A DNA stretch of 64,000 nt. It comes from Sinorhizobium fredii USDA 257 (GTDB lineage Bacteria > Pseudomonadota > Alphaproteobacteria > Rhizobiales > Rhizobiaceae). The position numbers and the translations under genes are program-made. The notes under the pieces were generated by a model, which had not been told where the DNA came from, did no database searches, and was given only the letters and a program-made list of their open reading frames with translations. Shown here piece after piece: positions 35,279-43,492 of the stretch (positions are counted from its first letter, which is position 1; every line of letters starts with the position of its first letter). Location: positions 1,426,001 through 1,490,000 of the forward strand of contig NC_018000.1 in NCBI RefSeq assembly GCF_000265205.3, written 5' to 3'.

Positions 35279-35958
35279 TCAGTAGCTGCCGCGGGAGAGG
35301 CAGACGGCGGGGATAGTTTTGAAGACGATGACAAGGTCGGCGAGGAGCGACCAGTTCTGGACATAATGCGTATCGAAGGCCACCCGGGTGGCGTAGGACA
35401 CATCGTTGCGGCCGCTGATCTGCCAAAGGCCGGTCAGGCCAGGACGCGAGCGCAGATAGAATTCCGCCGCCGAATCGTAGAGCTCCAGCTCATCTTCGAC
35501 CACTGGACGCGGGCCGACGATGCTCATCTCACCACGAATGATGTTGAGGAGCTGGGGCAGTTCATCGAGGCTGAGCTTGCGCAGTACGCTTCCGACGACG
35601 GTGACACGCGGATCGTCTTGCAGCTTGCGGGTCGCGCGCCATTCTTCGTAGGCGGCAGGGTTCGACTTGAAGAACTCCTGCAGAACCCGATCGCCATTTT
35701 CCATCATCGTGCGGAACTTGAGGCACTTGAAGGTCTGGCCGTTATGGCCGATTCGGCGATGGCCGTAGAAAATGCTGCCGCCATCCGAGAGCTTCACCAG
35801 CGCCATGATAAGCAGGAAAAGCGGACTGAGGGCGATGAGTGCCAGAATGGCGGTAAGAATGTCGAAGCTTCGCTTGGATATCCCGCCGATCGGCCGGATC
35901 GCACCGGTCTCCTGGGGAATAAAAAAGCCGTACTGGCCGAGCGAGTCGCGGACTTCAT
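35279..35958 (-). CDS. exoY: Galactosyl-1-phosphate transferase (ExoY), frame broken near codon 12
   Basis: ExoY adds galactose-1-phosphate to the lipid carrier, the first step of succinoglycan synthesis. The polyprenyl-phosphate sugar transferase domain is intact: one membrane anchor (ILTAILALIALSPLFLLIMA), KCLKFRTM, LSLDELPQLLNII and GEMSIVGPRPV. The expected start, ATG at 35958 with GGAG upstream, opens MKSATRSAST, as I recall for S. meliloti. But the body (FFIPQETGAIRP) is in the next frame. Adding one base in the A6/T6 run at 35931-35936 gives exactly 226 residues, the known ExoY length. The body frame is open upstream to 36124 but no good start is apparent. Confidence 0.85.
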
Positions 35959-36734
35959 AGAGGTGACTCCATTTACGTTGGCGATTGTCGGTCCCGAGGG
36001 ACGGGGCGTCATCTAGCGCGAGTGTATGGTGAGAATTTGTTTTTTGAAGGCGGAATGATGGCAGCACCCATGCGCAGTGCCGCAAGGCGTCTTGGCGGCT
36101 GTGCCGCTGTGACACTATTACCAATTCTTAAGTATACGGATTGGAGAACACGCCTAAGATAGATTGGCGTGGCATCACCACATTCAAACATCGGCGCACG
36201 TCCATTATTTGCGATACCTAAAGTATTGTATTTGACGCATCAATTTTTCACTCACGACGACGGCGACTATCTATGGGTACGATTAGACAAGCCCCAAATT
36301 CCTCGCTTTTGTTGCATTGCATCAATTTATTGCACCGCACATATTCTCCACCATCCGCCCGGTCGCCTGTAACAAAAGTTGATCGGGAAAAATGGCACTG
36401 ACAAAGACAAAAATCGCAACAATCAGAACGCGTTCGCATTTTCCCCTGTGAATTTAGGGGCCGCGGGAGCGAGTCATCTTGACCCTCGGATTTCGCGGAA
36501 AAATAATCCCCTAAATCTGTCGAACATATCGTTGATTGTATCGTTAACCCTCAGACCCATTCGAATTGCTCCGTCTACCTAAAGATGACGGAAAGCTTTT
36601 CCGGTTAGGAGCTGTAGCCACAAAGTTGCATTTTGCAGGTTGAAGAGACAAGCGACCGCTAATATAGTGAGAACAGGAGCGAGGGCGGGAGTGCGATGAC
36701 GGTTCCATCAGAAAACCAGAAAGCGGGGTAGGCA
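35959..36734. other. exoY-exoX divergent regulatory region
   Basis: About 776 bases between divergent exoY and exoX with no supported gene. Positions 36110-36600 are AT-rich compared with flanking genes. In S. meliloti this interval is a major control point, bound by regulators such as MucR, but I cannot pick a specific binding site here by eye. Confidence 0.5.
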
Positions 36735-37025
36735 ATGTTTGCACCACGCTTCGTCTTGAGCATGTTCGGCGCGTTGGCGGCGTTTGCCATCGCAACCTAT
36801 TTCCTTACCGGGTCGCTCGCCTCCACGGCCATCCAGACGCTGCTTTGTGCCGTTCTGATACAGGTCGGATATTTTCTCGCCGTGCTTTTCCTGGTGTGGA
36901 GAGAGGCGCGCGAGCGCCGAAAGTTACACCTCGGCAAACTACCGGCAGATTCAATGAATGACGAAAAGCAGGCGAGCAAGATTTCTCTGCGCCGGCTGAA
37001 CCGACCGCCCCACTTCAATTCCTGA
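36735..37025 (+). CDS. exoX: Exopolysaccharide production repressor ExoX
   Basis: A 96-residue inner-membrane protein that lowers exopolysaccharide output, probably by acting on ExoY after transcription. Two hydrophobic segments are visible (FGALAAFAIATYFLTGSLA and LLCAVLIQVGYFLAVLFLVW, about residues 11-55), then a basic cytoplasmic tail (REARERRK) and a LNRPPHFNS end. Length and sequence fit ExoX. It is divergent from exoY, as in S. meliloti. The ribosome site upstream is GGGG only. Confidence 0.92.
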   Translation: MFAPRFVLSMFGALAAFAIATYFLTGSLASTAIQTLLCAVLIQVGYFLAVLFLVWREARERRKLHLGKLPADSMNDEKQASKISLRRLNRPPHFNS

Positions 37026-37270
37026 CCCAGGATCTCTCGGCCCATTTCGCACCTGCGAAAAATTCTTGCCCTTTGACGCGTTTGCGACATGATCGCGATG
37101 CATGTTCCCACGTGCCCGCTCCGGCACAATGCGTTCTTCCAGGCGCACAAGGTCGCTGGGGCACATTGAATCGCTGCATGTTTTTTCCTCAGATCGGCTC
37201 CCATCGAAGGAAACCATGCGGCAGGACCCGCGCAACAAGACGCATCCGATGACTTGCTGGAGGCCCTTAT

Positions 37271-38296
37271 ATGACCGCAGCCGCGCCGACGAATGTCTGC
37301 ATTATCATTGCCGCCAAGAACGCCGCCGACACGATCGCCAGGGCCATCGTCTCTGCGCTCGCCGAACCGGAGGTCGCCGAAGTCGTCGTTATCGACGACG
37401 GCTCGGCCGATGATACCGCAGCCGTCGCTCGCGCCTCAGCCGACGGCAGCGGACGTTTGAATGTCGTCCGCTTCGAAGAGAACCGCGGGCCGGCCGCAGC
37501 CCGCAACCACGCGATCGCTGTCTCGAAATCTCCGCTTCTCGGCGTCCTGGATGCGGACGACTTCTTCTTCCCGGGGCGGATGCGCCAATTGCTTGCGCAG
37601 GACGACTGGGATTTCGTAGCCGACAACATTGCTTTCATCGATGCTGGACAGGCGACCGGCGCAGAGCGGAAGATCGACCGCTTCGCGCCCAGCCCTCGCC
37701 TTCTCGACCTCGTCGGTTTTGTTGAAGGCAATATATCCCGGCGCGGCGTACGGCGTGGCGAAATCGGCTTCCTGAAGCCGCTGATGCGGCGTTCGTTCCT
37801 GGACGAATTCGACCTCCGCTATAATGAGACATTGCGCCTCGGCGAGGACTTCGACCTCTATGCCAGAGCGCTCGCGCGCGGCGCGCGATACAAAATCATC
37901 CATAGCTGCGGTTATGCGGCGGTGGTGCGGGGCGATTCCTTGAGCGGCAAGCACCGAACGATCGACTTGCGGCGTCTCTACGAAGCCGATCGCGCCATTC
38001 TCGCCGAGGCCCACTTGAGCGGCAATGCCGCCGCAGCGATGCGGCGGCATGAACGCCACATTCGCGGCCGCTACGAATTGCGGCACTTCCTGGATCTCAA
38101 GCGCAATCAGGGAATCGTCAGTGCATTCGCCTATGCCCTGGCACACCCGGGCGCCCTCCCCGCTATCGTCGGCGGAATCGTCGGCGACAAGACCGAGCAC
38201 CTTCGACGTACCCGGTCGCCCGCTCCGGTGGCGCTCGGCGGAACGGGCGATGTCCGCTACCTCCTCGACGGCCTTGCCTTGGATCGAGCGGAATAA
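37271..38296 (+). CDS. exoU: Succinoglycan-type glucosyltransferase ExoU
   Basis: A 341-residue GT2-family enzyme with an IDDGSADDT nucleotide-sugar motif near residues 41-49 and the DxD-like DADDFFFPGR near 95-105. The rest is helical with no membrane anchor. ExoU adds a late side-chain glucose of the succinoglycan repeat. In S. meliloti exoV and exoW follow. Here only a tiny ORF is seen before exoI, so the side chain probably differs. It is related to ExoO (44409-45443). Confidence 0.88.
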   Translation: MTAAAPTNVCIIIAAKNAADTIARAIVSALAEPEVAEVVVIDDGSADDTAAVARASADGSGRLNVVRFEENRGPAAARNHAIAVSKSPLLGVLDADDFFFPGRMRQLLAQDDWDFVADNIAFIDAGQATGAERKIDRFAPSPRLLDLVGFVEGNISRRGVRRGEIGFLKPLMRRSFLDEFDLRYNETLRLGEDFDLYARALARGARYKIIHSCGYAAVVRGDSLSGKHRTIDLRRLYEADRAILAEAHLSGNAAAAMRRHERHIRGRYELRHFLDLKRNQGIVSAFAYALAHPGALPAIVGGIVGDKTEHLRRTRSPAPVALGGTGDVRYLLDGLALDRAE

Positions 38297-38460
38297 CGCA
38301 CAACTGTGGAAGCGGGAAAAGGCCGCGGGTCGGCAGCTCGCGACTCTCACCCCTCCGCGTCGCCGCGATCCGACCGATCCTGTTGCGCCGGCGGGCAGCA
38401 GGAACGCTTTTCTGCGCGCAGCGTTACCCCGGCATGGTCAACAACTACCGGGATATCGAA

Positions 38461-38535
38461 ATGAAAGGCATTGTTCTCTGGCTGATGGGTGTTCCCCTGA
38501 TTGTCATCGTCCTGCTCTACATGTTCGTCTTTTGA
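38461..38535 (+). CDS. 24-residue membrane peptide in the exoU-exoI gap
   Basis: An ATG at 38461 opens a 24-codon frame, MKGIVLWLMGVPLIVIVLLY then MFVF, ending in TGA. It is almost entirely one hydrophobic helix with one lysine at the N-terminus, which fits an inner-membrane micro-protein. I believe similar peptides occur elsewhere in rhizobia but cannot name one. A perfect 10-bp hairpin follows at 38570-38593. It sits where S. meliloti has exoV-exoW-exoT. The ribosome site is modest (GGGATATCGAA), so this is a likely but unproven gene. Confidence 0.5.
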   Translation: MKGIVLWLMGVPLIVIVLLYMFVF

Positions 38536-38569
38536 TCTCAAACCCAGTGGGATGACTTGCCGAACGGAA

Positions 38570-38593
38570 CTGAAGGGGCTGACGCCCCTTCAG
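38570..38593 (+). terminator. Hairpin after the 24-residue ORF
   Basis: CTGAAGGGGC at 38570-38579 and GCCCCTTCAG at 38584-38593 form a perfect 10-bp stem with a 4-base loop. There is no T-run. It is a plausible terminator or mRNA end-protecting hairpin for the exoU and micro-protein transcript. Confidence 0.5.
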
Positions 38594-38704
38594 CGGCTAC
38601 TGCGAATATCCACTGGTCTCGAGCGCCTCCCCTAGTTTTTCAAGGATGCGAACCGCAATCCGCCTGAGCTAAGTTCATGCCCAGAACAGGGGCTGGATGG
38701 ACGC

Positions 38705-39271
38705 ATGGTCGGCAGTCGGATGACCGCAAAGACCCTCACCCGAGGACGCTCCCGCCCGCAAGCAGGAAGAGTATCGCCGTCGTTTCCGACGAGGCCGGTT
38801 ACGATAGCCCTTGTTCTGCTGAGCACGATGGGCGATGCCGCAGGGGTGGGGTCGATCATCGGCAACGCCTTCGTCATTGATGGCGATACTATTGAAATTG
38901 CAGGCGAGCGCATCCAACTTTACGGGGTGGATGCACCGGAAGATTGGCAGTTCTGCCTCGACGAAACCGGAGCAGACTATCGGTGCGGCAAGGAATCGTC
39001 GCTGGCTCTGGACGCATTTCTGTCGGCATCGCGCCCCACCCGCTGCGAATTCGCCGGCCGCGACCGTCACGGTCGTTATCTCGGCACATGCTTCCGAGTG
39101 GACGGGAGAGACGTCAACCGCTGGCTGGTTGAATCCGGCCATGCAATAAATCGTGAAAACCACGACAGAGGGCTGTACGCCGCCGCACAGGAAATGGCAC
39201 GATCGCTCCGAGCCGGAATGTGGCGAGGGCAATCCAGAATAGACGGATCCCGGAGCGTTGCGGAAGAGTAA
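38705..39271 (+). CDS. exoI: ExoI thermonuclease-like protein
   Basis: A 188-residue protein with a hydrophobic segment near residues 33-47 (possible secretion signal), then a staphylococcal-nuclease domain: NAFVIDGDTIEIAGERIQLYGVDAPED (about 53-80) and GRDRHGRYLGTC (about 117-128). The position equal to the catalytic Arg35 of S. aureus nuclease is glutamine in IQLYGVDAPE, while Asp40, Glu43 and Arg87 equivalents are present. Nuclease activity is therefore uncertain. ExoI is described in S. meliloti as affecting succinoglycan production. A start at ATG 38720 is possible. Confidence 0.8.
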   Translation: MVGSRMTAKTLTRGRSRPQAGRVSPSFPTRPVTIALVLLSTMGDAAGVGSIIGNAFVIDGDTIEIAGERIQLYGVDAPEDWQFCLDETGADYRCGKESSLALDAFLSASRPTRCEFAGRDRHGRYLGTCFRVDGRDVNRWLVESGHAINRENHDRGLYAAAQEMARSLRAGMWRGQSRIDGSRSVAEE

Positions 39272-39309
39272 ACCGAGGGTTTTCCTCGCTAGGTGGCAAG
39301 TGAGAGTCA

Positions 39310-39567
39310 ATGATCGTCGAGTTCTGGGTATTATGCGCCATCGCGACCGCGGTCGTCGCTGCGGTTAGGGGTGGACACAGTCTTCTGTGGCTGCTGATCG
39401 GTTGCGTTCTGGGCCCGGTAGGCCTGCTGGCAGCAATCCTGAAGCCTTCTCTTAAATCGAAAGAACCGATCGTCGCGGCAGAGCGTCAGGCTGAACTCGA
39501 CGAACTGAAGAAGCCCCTCCGGGAGAGCAATCCCCACACGATCTCGGCCAGGCCCAAGGACGAATAA
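39310..39567 (+). CDS. Small membrane protein (85 residues)
   Basis: MIVEFWVLCAIATAVVAAVR opens the protein, and a second hydrophobic stretch follows (LLWLLIGCVLGPVGLLAAIL), then a charged tail (ERQAELDELKKPLRESN). It has two transmembrane helices with the C-terminus probably cytoplasmic. No family was identified with confidence; it resembles short two-helix proteins of unknown role. It is just downstream of exoI and ends before a good terminator, in the region where S. meliloti has exoH. The function is unknown. Confidence 0.65.
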   Translation: MIVEFWVLCAIATAVVAAVRGGHSLLWLLIGCVLGPVGLLAAILKPSLKSKEPIVAAERQAELDELKKPLRESNPHTISARPKDE

Positions 39568-39612
39568 GCCGGTCGAAAATTCGTCTCCGGCGAGACGGTT
39601 TCACGTGTTCGC

Positions 39613-39647
39613 AAAAAACCCGCCGATCACGCGGCGGGCTTGCTTTG
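39613..39647 (+). terminator. Rho-independent terminator after the 85-residue membrane protein gene
   Basis: CCCGCCG (39619-39625) pairs with CGGCGGG (39632-39638) across a 6-base loop, with an A-run before and CTTGCTTT after. It is a good candidate for ending the exoI transcript, separating it from exoK. Confidence 0.65.
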
Positions 39648-40384
39648 GTACTGAAAGCACTAAAGTATGCAGCCACTATTGCCGTAGGCGCGGAATATTT
39701 CCAGTAACATTTTAGGGGCTTTCTAACCTCGGAGCCGTGGCGCGCTCGGCAATCGTCGCCGCAGGAAGGCCTTCACGCGCCGGGCCTTCTGTTCGACAAG
39801 CAGTCGAGAATGCGAATCGATTTATCTCGTGTCGCAGCAGCCCCGACAGGAAAGCCTCGCCTCATCCTTGCCGCATTTCCCCTTGGCAGTTGCCGAAAGG
39901 CCGGTTCCACACCGGGAAAACCTTGTCCGTTTAGGAAAATTCACAGCCTCTGCGCACAACCCGTAATTGCCCCCAAATTTTGCGGGGCACACTTTTCGCA
40001 ACATGCGAGGAAACAGGGATTTATCCTGGATGGCCGCCGCATGCAGATGCGGGCTCGTTGTCGAAAACTTCGCCGCTTGGGTGCGGTGCAGCATGGCTTC
40101 CCTCAATTTTCTGCTGCACCGCCATATTTTCTCTTTGCAAATGCCCTAGTTTATTCGCCGTGAGCTTAAGTTTGCTCCGTTGAAACGGCGCTGCGAAGCG
40201 CCGCCCGATAGGAGTGACCGATATCGTAAGTATGGGCGCTTATGTCTCGACGCAGATCGACCTCGTGCGCGTTGCGCTGCTCTGGGGCGCCGCATTCGCG
40301 CGCCGTCTCCACAATCCTCAGTCGAGCCTCGCTCGGGCCTTGATGATCCCCCCGGACCGAATTCGCAGCAAAGGCAGCAAGACA
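39648..40384. other. Non-coding stretch before exoK
   Basis: About 740 bases with no convincing gene. It contains a perfect 11-bp inverted repeat (GCGGTGCAGCA at 40083-40093 with TGCTGCACCGC at 40112-40122) and a GGCGCT-GCGA-AGCGCC hairpin at 40187-40202. It should hold the exoK promoter. In S. meliloti exoH occupies this side of exoK. Confidence 0.45.
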
Positions 40385-41179
40385 ATGAAATCCGACCACT
40401 ATGGGCGCCTGTGGTGCCTCGCCCTTGTCACGGCACTTCCCCTCACTTGCAGCGTGAGCAGCGCCACGGCGCAGGAGGGTGCCAACGGTGCCTCCTTCAT
40501 GGATGACTTCGACAAGCTGGACAGCAAGATCTGGTACGTCTCGGATGGATGGGACAACGGCGCCCATCAGAACTGCACCTGGTCGAAGAAGCAGGTGAAG
40601 GTCGTCGACGGGATACTCGAACTGGGCTTCGAGGAGCGCAAGGAAGGCAAGCGCAATTTCGCCTGCGGCGAGATCCAGACGCGCAAGCGCTTCGGCTACG
40701 GCACTTACGAGGCGAGGGTCAAGGCGGCCGACGGTTCGGGCCTCAACTCGGCCTTCTTCACCTATATCGGCCCGACCGACAAGAAGCCGCATGACGAGAT
40801 CGATTTCGAGGTGCTCGGCAAGAATACCGCGAAAGTGCAGATCAACCAGTATGTGTCGGCGAAGGGTGGCAACGAGTTTCTGGCCGATGTGCCGGGCGGC
40901 GCCAACCAGGGCTTCAACGACTATGCCTTCGTCTGGGAGAAGGACCGGCTACGCTACTACATCAACGGCGAGTTGGTCCACGAAGTCAACGATCCCGCCA
41001 AGATACCACCCAACGCGCAAAAAATCTTTTTCAGCCTGTGGGGAACGGACACGCTCAGCGATTGGATGGGCACCTTCTCCTACAAGGAGCCCACCAAGCT
41101 CCAGGTCGATCGGGTCGCCTTCACGGCCCCTGGCGACGAGTGCCAGTTCGCCGAGTCGGTCGCCTGCCGACTGGATTGA
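40385..41179 (+). CDS. exoK: Endo-1,3-1,4-beta-glycanase ExoK
   Basis: A secreted 264-residue glycoside hydrolase family 16 enzyme that cleaves succinoglycan into low-molecular-weight forms. A signal peptide (WCLALVTALPLTCSVSSATA) ends near residue 30. The catalytic GH16 motif ExDxE appears as HDEIDFEVLG at about residues 135-145, with the carbohydrate-binding FGYGTYEARVKAADGSG before it. The start MKSDHYGRLWC at 40385 was chosen because it begins the signal peptide. Longer in-frame starts have no ribosome site. It heads the exoK-L-A-M-O-N direction, but a gap of about 110 bases separates it from exoL. Confidence 0.93.
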   Translation: MKSDHYGRLWCLALVTALPLTCSVSSATAQEGANGASFMDDFDKLDSKIWYVSDGWDNGAHQNCTWSKKQVKVVDGILELGFEERKEGKRNFACGEIQTRKRFGYGTYEARVKAADGSGLNSAFFTYIGPTDKKPHDEIDFEVLGKNTAKVQINQYVSAKGGNEFLADVPGGANQGFNDYAFVWEKDRLRYYINGELVHEVNDPAKIPPNAQKIFFSLWGTDTLSDWMGTFSYKEPTKLQVDRVAFTAPGDECQFAESVACRLD

Positions 41180-41288
41180 CCGCAATCTGAGCAATTGACC
41201 ATTTAGCGAGCAACTGCAACATCATGTTGCGCTGCACAAAAAACTGAATTAAGCTCGGCCCGGGCTGAGCAGGGAAACGGATGTTTTC

Positions 41289-42500
41289 ATGCTGCAGATA
41301 CTTTACCTGGCACAGGATCTTGCCGACCCCGCCGTGCGGCGCAGGACGCTGACGCTGGTCGCCGGCGGTGCCAATGTCACGCTGGCGGGCTTCCGCCGCA
41401 GCGGCAATCCGCTCGCGACGGTGAGCGGCCTCGAGCCGATCGAGCTCGGAACGACGGCGGACGGCCGCTTCGCGCAGCGGGTCGGCGCCGTCGCCTCAGC
41501 CTGCCTGTCGCTGAAGAGCAGGCTTGGACATCTTCGCAAGCCTGACCTGATCATCGCCCGCAACCTCGAAATGCTGGCTGTCGCGAAACGCGCCGTCACG
41601 CTCTTCGGCGGTGATGTTCCGATCGTCTACGAGTGCCTCGACATACACCGGCTGATGCTGCGCAGGGATATGGTCGGGCGGGCGCTGCGCGCTGCCGAAG
41701 CGCGCCTCGGGCGGGACGCCCGTTGGCTGATCACCAGTTCGCCGGCCTTCATCGAGCATTACTTCCGCCCTCTTTCGGGCATCGAGGCGGCGCCAATGCT
41801 GCTCGAGAACAAAGTCCTTGAACTCGACGGGAGCACGCTTCCGGCGGCTGTCCCCGCACAATATCCGCCGCCTGGCGCGCCTTGGAAGATCGGTTGGTTC
41901 GGCGCGCTGCGCTGCCGCAAGTCACTTGGTCTCCTCGCCGAATTTTCCCGCAAGATGGAAGGCCGCTACGAGGTCGTTCTGCGCGGTAGGCCGGCCTATT
42001 CGGAATTCAGGGATTTCGACGGCTTCGTGCAAAACGAGCCCTTCATGCGGCTTGGCGGCGCCTATCGCAATCCGGAGGACCTCGCCGAGATCTATGGCGA
42101 CGTCCACTTCACCTGGGCGATCGATTTCTTCGAGGAAGGCCAGAATTCCTCCTGGCTGCTGCCCAACCGGCTCTACGAAGGATGTCGTCATACCCGCATC
42201 CCGATCGCCATGAAAGGCACCGAGACTGCGCGCTTTCTCGCCGTGCGCGGCATCGGTCTTGTGCTTGAGGAGGCCAATGCCGACAACCTCGCTGCGCTTT
42301 TGGGCTCGATGACGCCTGACCACTTTGCCGAGGCCGCCGATCGCATCGCCAGGTGCCATCCGGCCACCTGGGTGTTCGATCGGTCGGATTGCGAGACACT
42401 GGTTCGACGGCTGGCGACGCTCACCGCCGATGCACCGCAAACGATCATTCCAGCCGCTGCCCTTGCGGAAGCCCGTCACAACGAAAGTGGATTGCTATGA
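41289..42500 (+). CDS. exoL: Glycosyltransferase ExoL
   Basis: A 403-residue soluble glycosyltransferase, MLQILYLAQDLADPAVRRRT..., that adds the third sugar (a glucose) of the succinoglycan repeat in S. meliloti. It does not show the GT2 DxD pattern; the fold looks GT-B with LIIARNLEMLAVAKRA and YECLDIHRLMLRRD. The KIGWFGALRCRKS segment near residue 200 is the usual donor-side motif. Its TGA overlaps the exoA ATG (ATGA). A preceding T-rich run and TGTTGCGCTGCACAA-like sequence may be regulatory. Confidence 0.9.
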   Translation: MLQILYLAQDLADPAVRRRTLTLVAGGANVTLAGFRRSGNPLATVSGLEPIELGTTADGRFAQRVGAVASACLSLKSRLGHLRKPDLIIARNLEMLAVAKRAVTLFGGDVPIVYECLDIHRLMLRRDMVGRALRAAEARLGRDARWLITSSPAFIEHYFRPLSGIEAAPMLLENKVLELDGSTLPAAVPAQYPPPGAPWKIGWFGALRCRKSLGLLAEFSRKMEGRYEVVLRGRPAYSEFRDFDGFVQNEPFMRLGGAYRNPEDLAEIYGDVHFTWAIDFFEEGQNSSWLLPNRLYEGCRHTRIPIAMKGTETARFLAVRGIGLVLEEANADNLAALLGSMTPDHFAEAADRIARCHPATWVFDRSDCETLVRRLATLTADAPQTIIPAAALAEARHNESGLL

Positions 42501-43492
42501 CCGCGGACAGTCCGGCATCGACATCAAGCCTCATCGTCATACCCTGCCTCAATGAAGCGCTGCATATCGAGGCGCTCATCGAGAAGCTGCGTCCCTCGCT
42601 TGGTGTCCTCGATGCGAACGTCGTCATCGCCGACGGCGGCAGTACCGACGGCACGCGCGAGATCGCTCGCCGCCTTTCAGAAGAGGATCCGCGCGTCCTG
42701 TTCCTCGACAATCCGAAGCGAATCCAGAGCGCTGCCGTCAATCGGGCCGTCGCCGAGTTGGGGTCCGGGTTCGACTACCTGATCCGCATCGATGCGCATG
42801 CGAGCTACCCGGACGATTATTGCGAGCGTCTCGTGGAGGACGCGCTCGCAACCGGAGCCGACTCGGTCGTCGTCGCCATGCAGACCGAAGGTTTCAGCAC
42901 CTTCCAGAAAGCGACGGCCTACGCCCAGAATTCCAAGCTCGGCAATGGCGGCTCCAAACACCGCACGGGTGCTGCCGGTCACTGGGCCGAGCACGGCCAT
43001 CATGCCCTGATGCGCATTGCCGCCTTTACGGCGGTCGGGGGGTATGACGAGTCCTTCAGCCACAATGAAGATGCCGAACTGGACTATCGCCTGGCAAAAG
43101 CCGGCTACCGCATCTGGATGACCGACAGGACCAGCATGGTCTACTATCCGCGCACCCGGATCGTGCCGCTGTTCAAGCAGTATTTCGGCTATGGCCGCGG
43201 CCGGGCGAAGAATATCCTCAAGCACCGCGCCATGCCCGGCCTCCGGCAGATGCTGCCGCTTGGCGTAGCGCCCGTCGCGTTCGGCGCGCTTCTTGCCATC
43301 GTCAACTGGGCGGCGATCGTCCCCTTCGGTGTCTGGGCAGCGGCATGCCTCGGCTACGGCGTCTGGATGGCGGTCGGCCAGCGCAACCCCTACGGGCCGC
43401 TCGCGGCGATCTCGGCCATGGTCATGCATCTGGCCTGGTCCGCCGGCTTCTGGCGGGAGATTCTCGATGTCCGGCGGCGGGTGGCGGGATGA
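42497..43492 (+). CDS. exoA: Glucosyltransferase ExoA
   Basis: A 331-residue GT2 enzyme with C-terminal membrane helices (FGALLAIVNWAAIVPFGVWAAACLGYG). The N-terminal domain has VVIADGGSTDGTREIA near residues 38-53 and RIDAHASYPDDYC. ExoA adds the second sugar (a beta-1,3-glucose) to the lipid-linked galactose in S. meliloti. The start ATG overlaps the exoL stop and its stop overlaps the exoM start, so exoL-A-M-O are translationally coupled. Confidence 0.92.
   Translation: MTADSPASTSSLIVIPCLNEALHIEALIEKLRPSLGVLDANVVIADGGSTDGTREIARRLSEEDPRVLFLDNPKRIQSAAVNRAVAELGSGFDYLIRIDAHASYPDDYCERLVEDALATGADSVVVAMQTEGFSTFQKATAYAQNSKLGNGGSKHRTGAAGHWAEHGHHALMRIAAFTAVGGYDESFSHNEDAELDYRLAKAGYRIWMTDRTSMVYYPRTRIVPLFKQYFGYGRGRAKNILKHRAMPGLRQMLPLGVAPVAFGALLAIVNWAAIVPFGVWAAACLGYGVWMAVGQRNPYGPLAAISAMVMHLAWSAGFWREILDVRRRVAG

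Noticed and set aside
39810..40163. 117-codon plus-strand frame before exoK
   Set aside because: The residue mix is non-protein-like, there is no ribosome site and no similarity to ExoH is evident.
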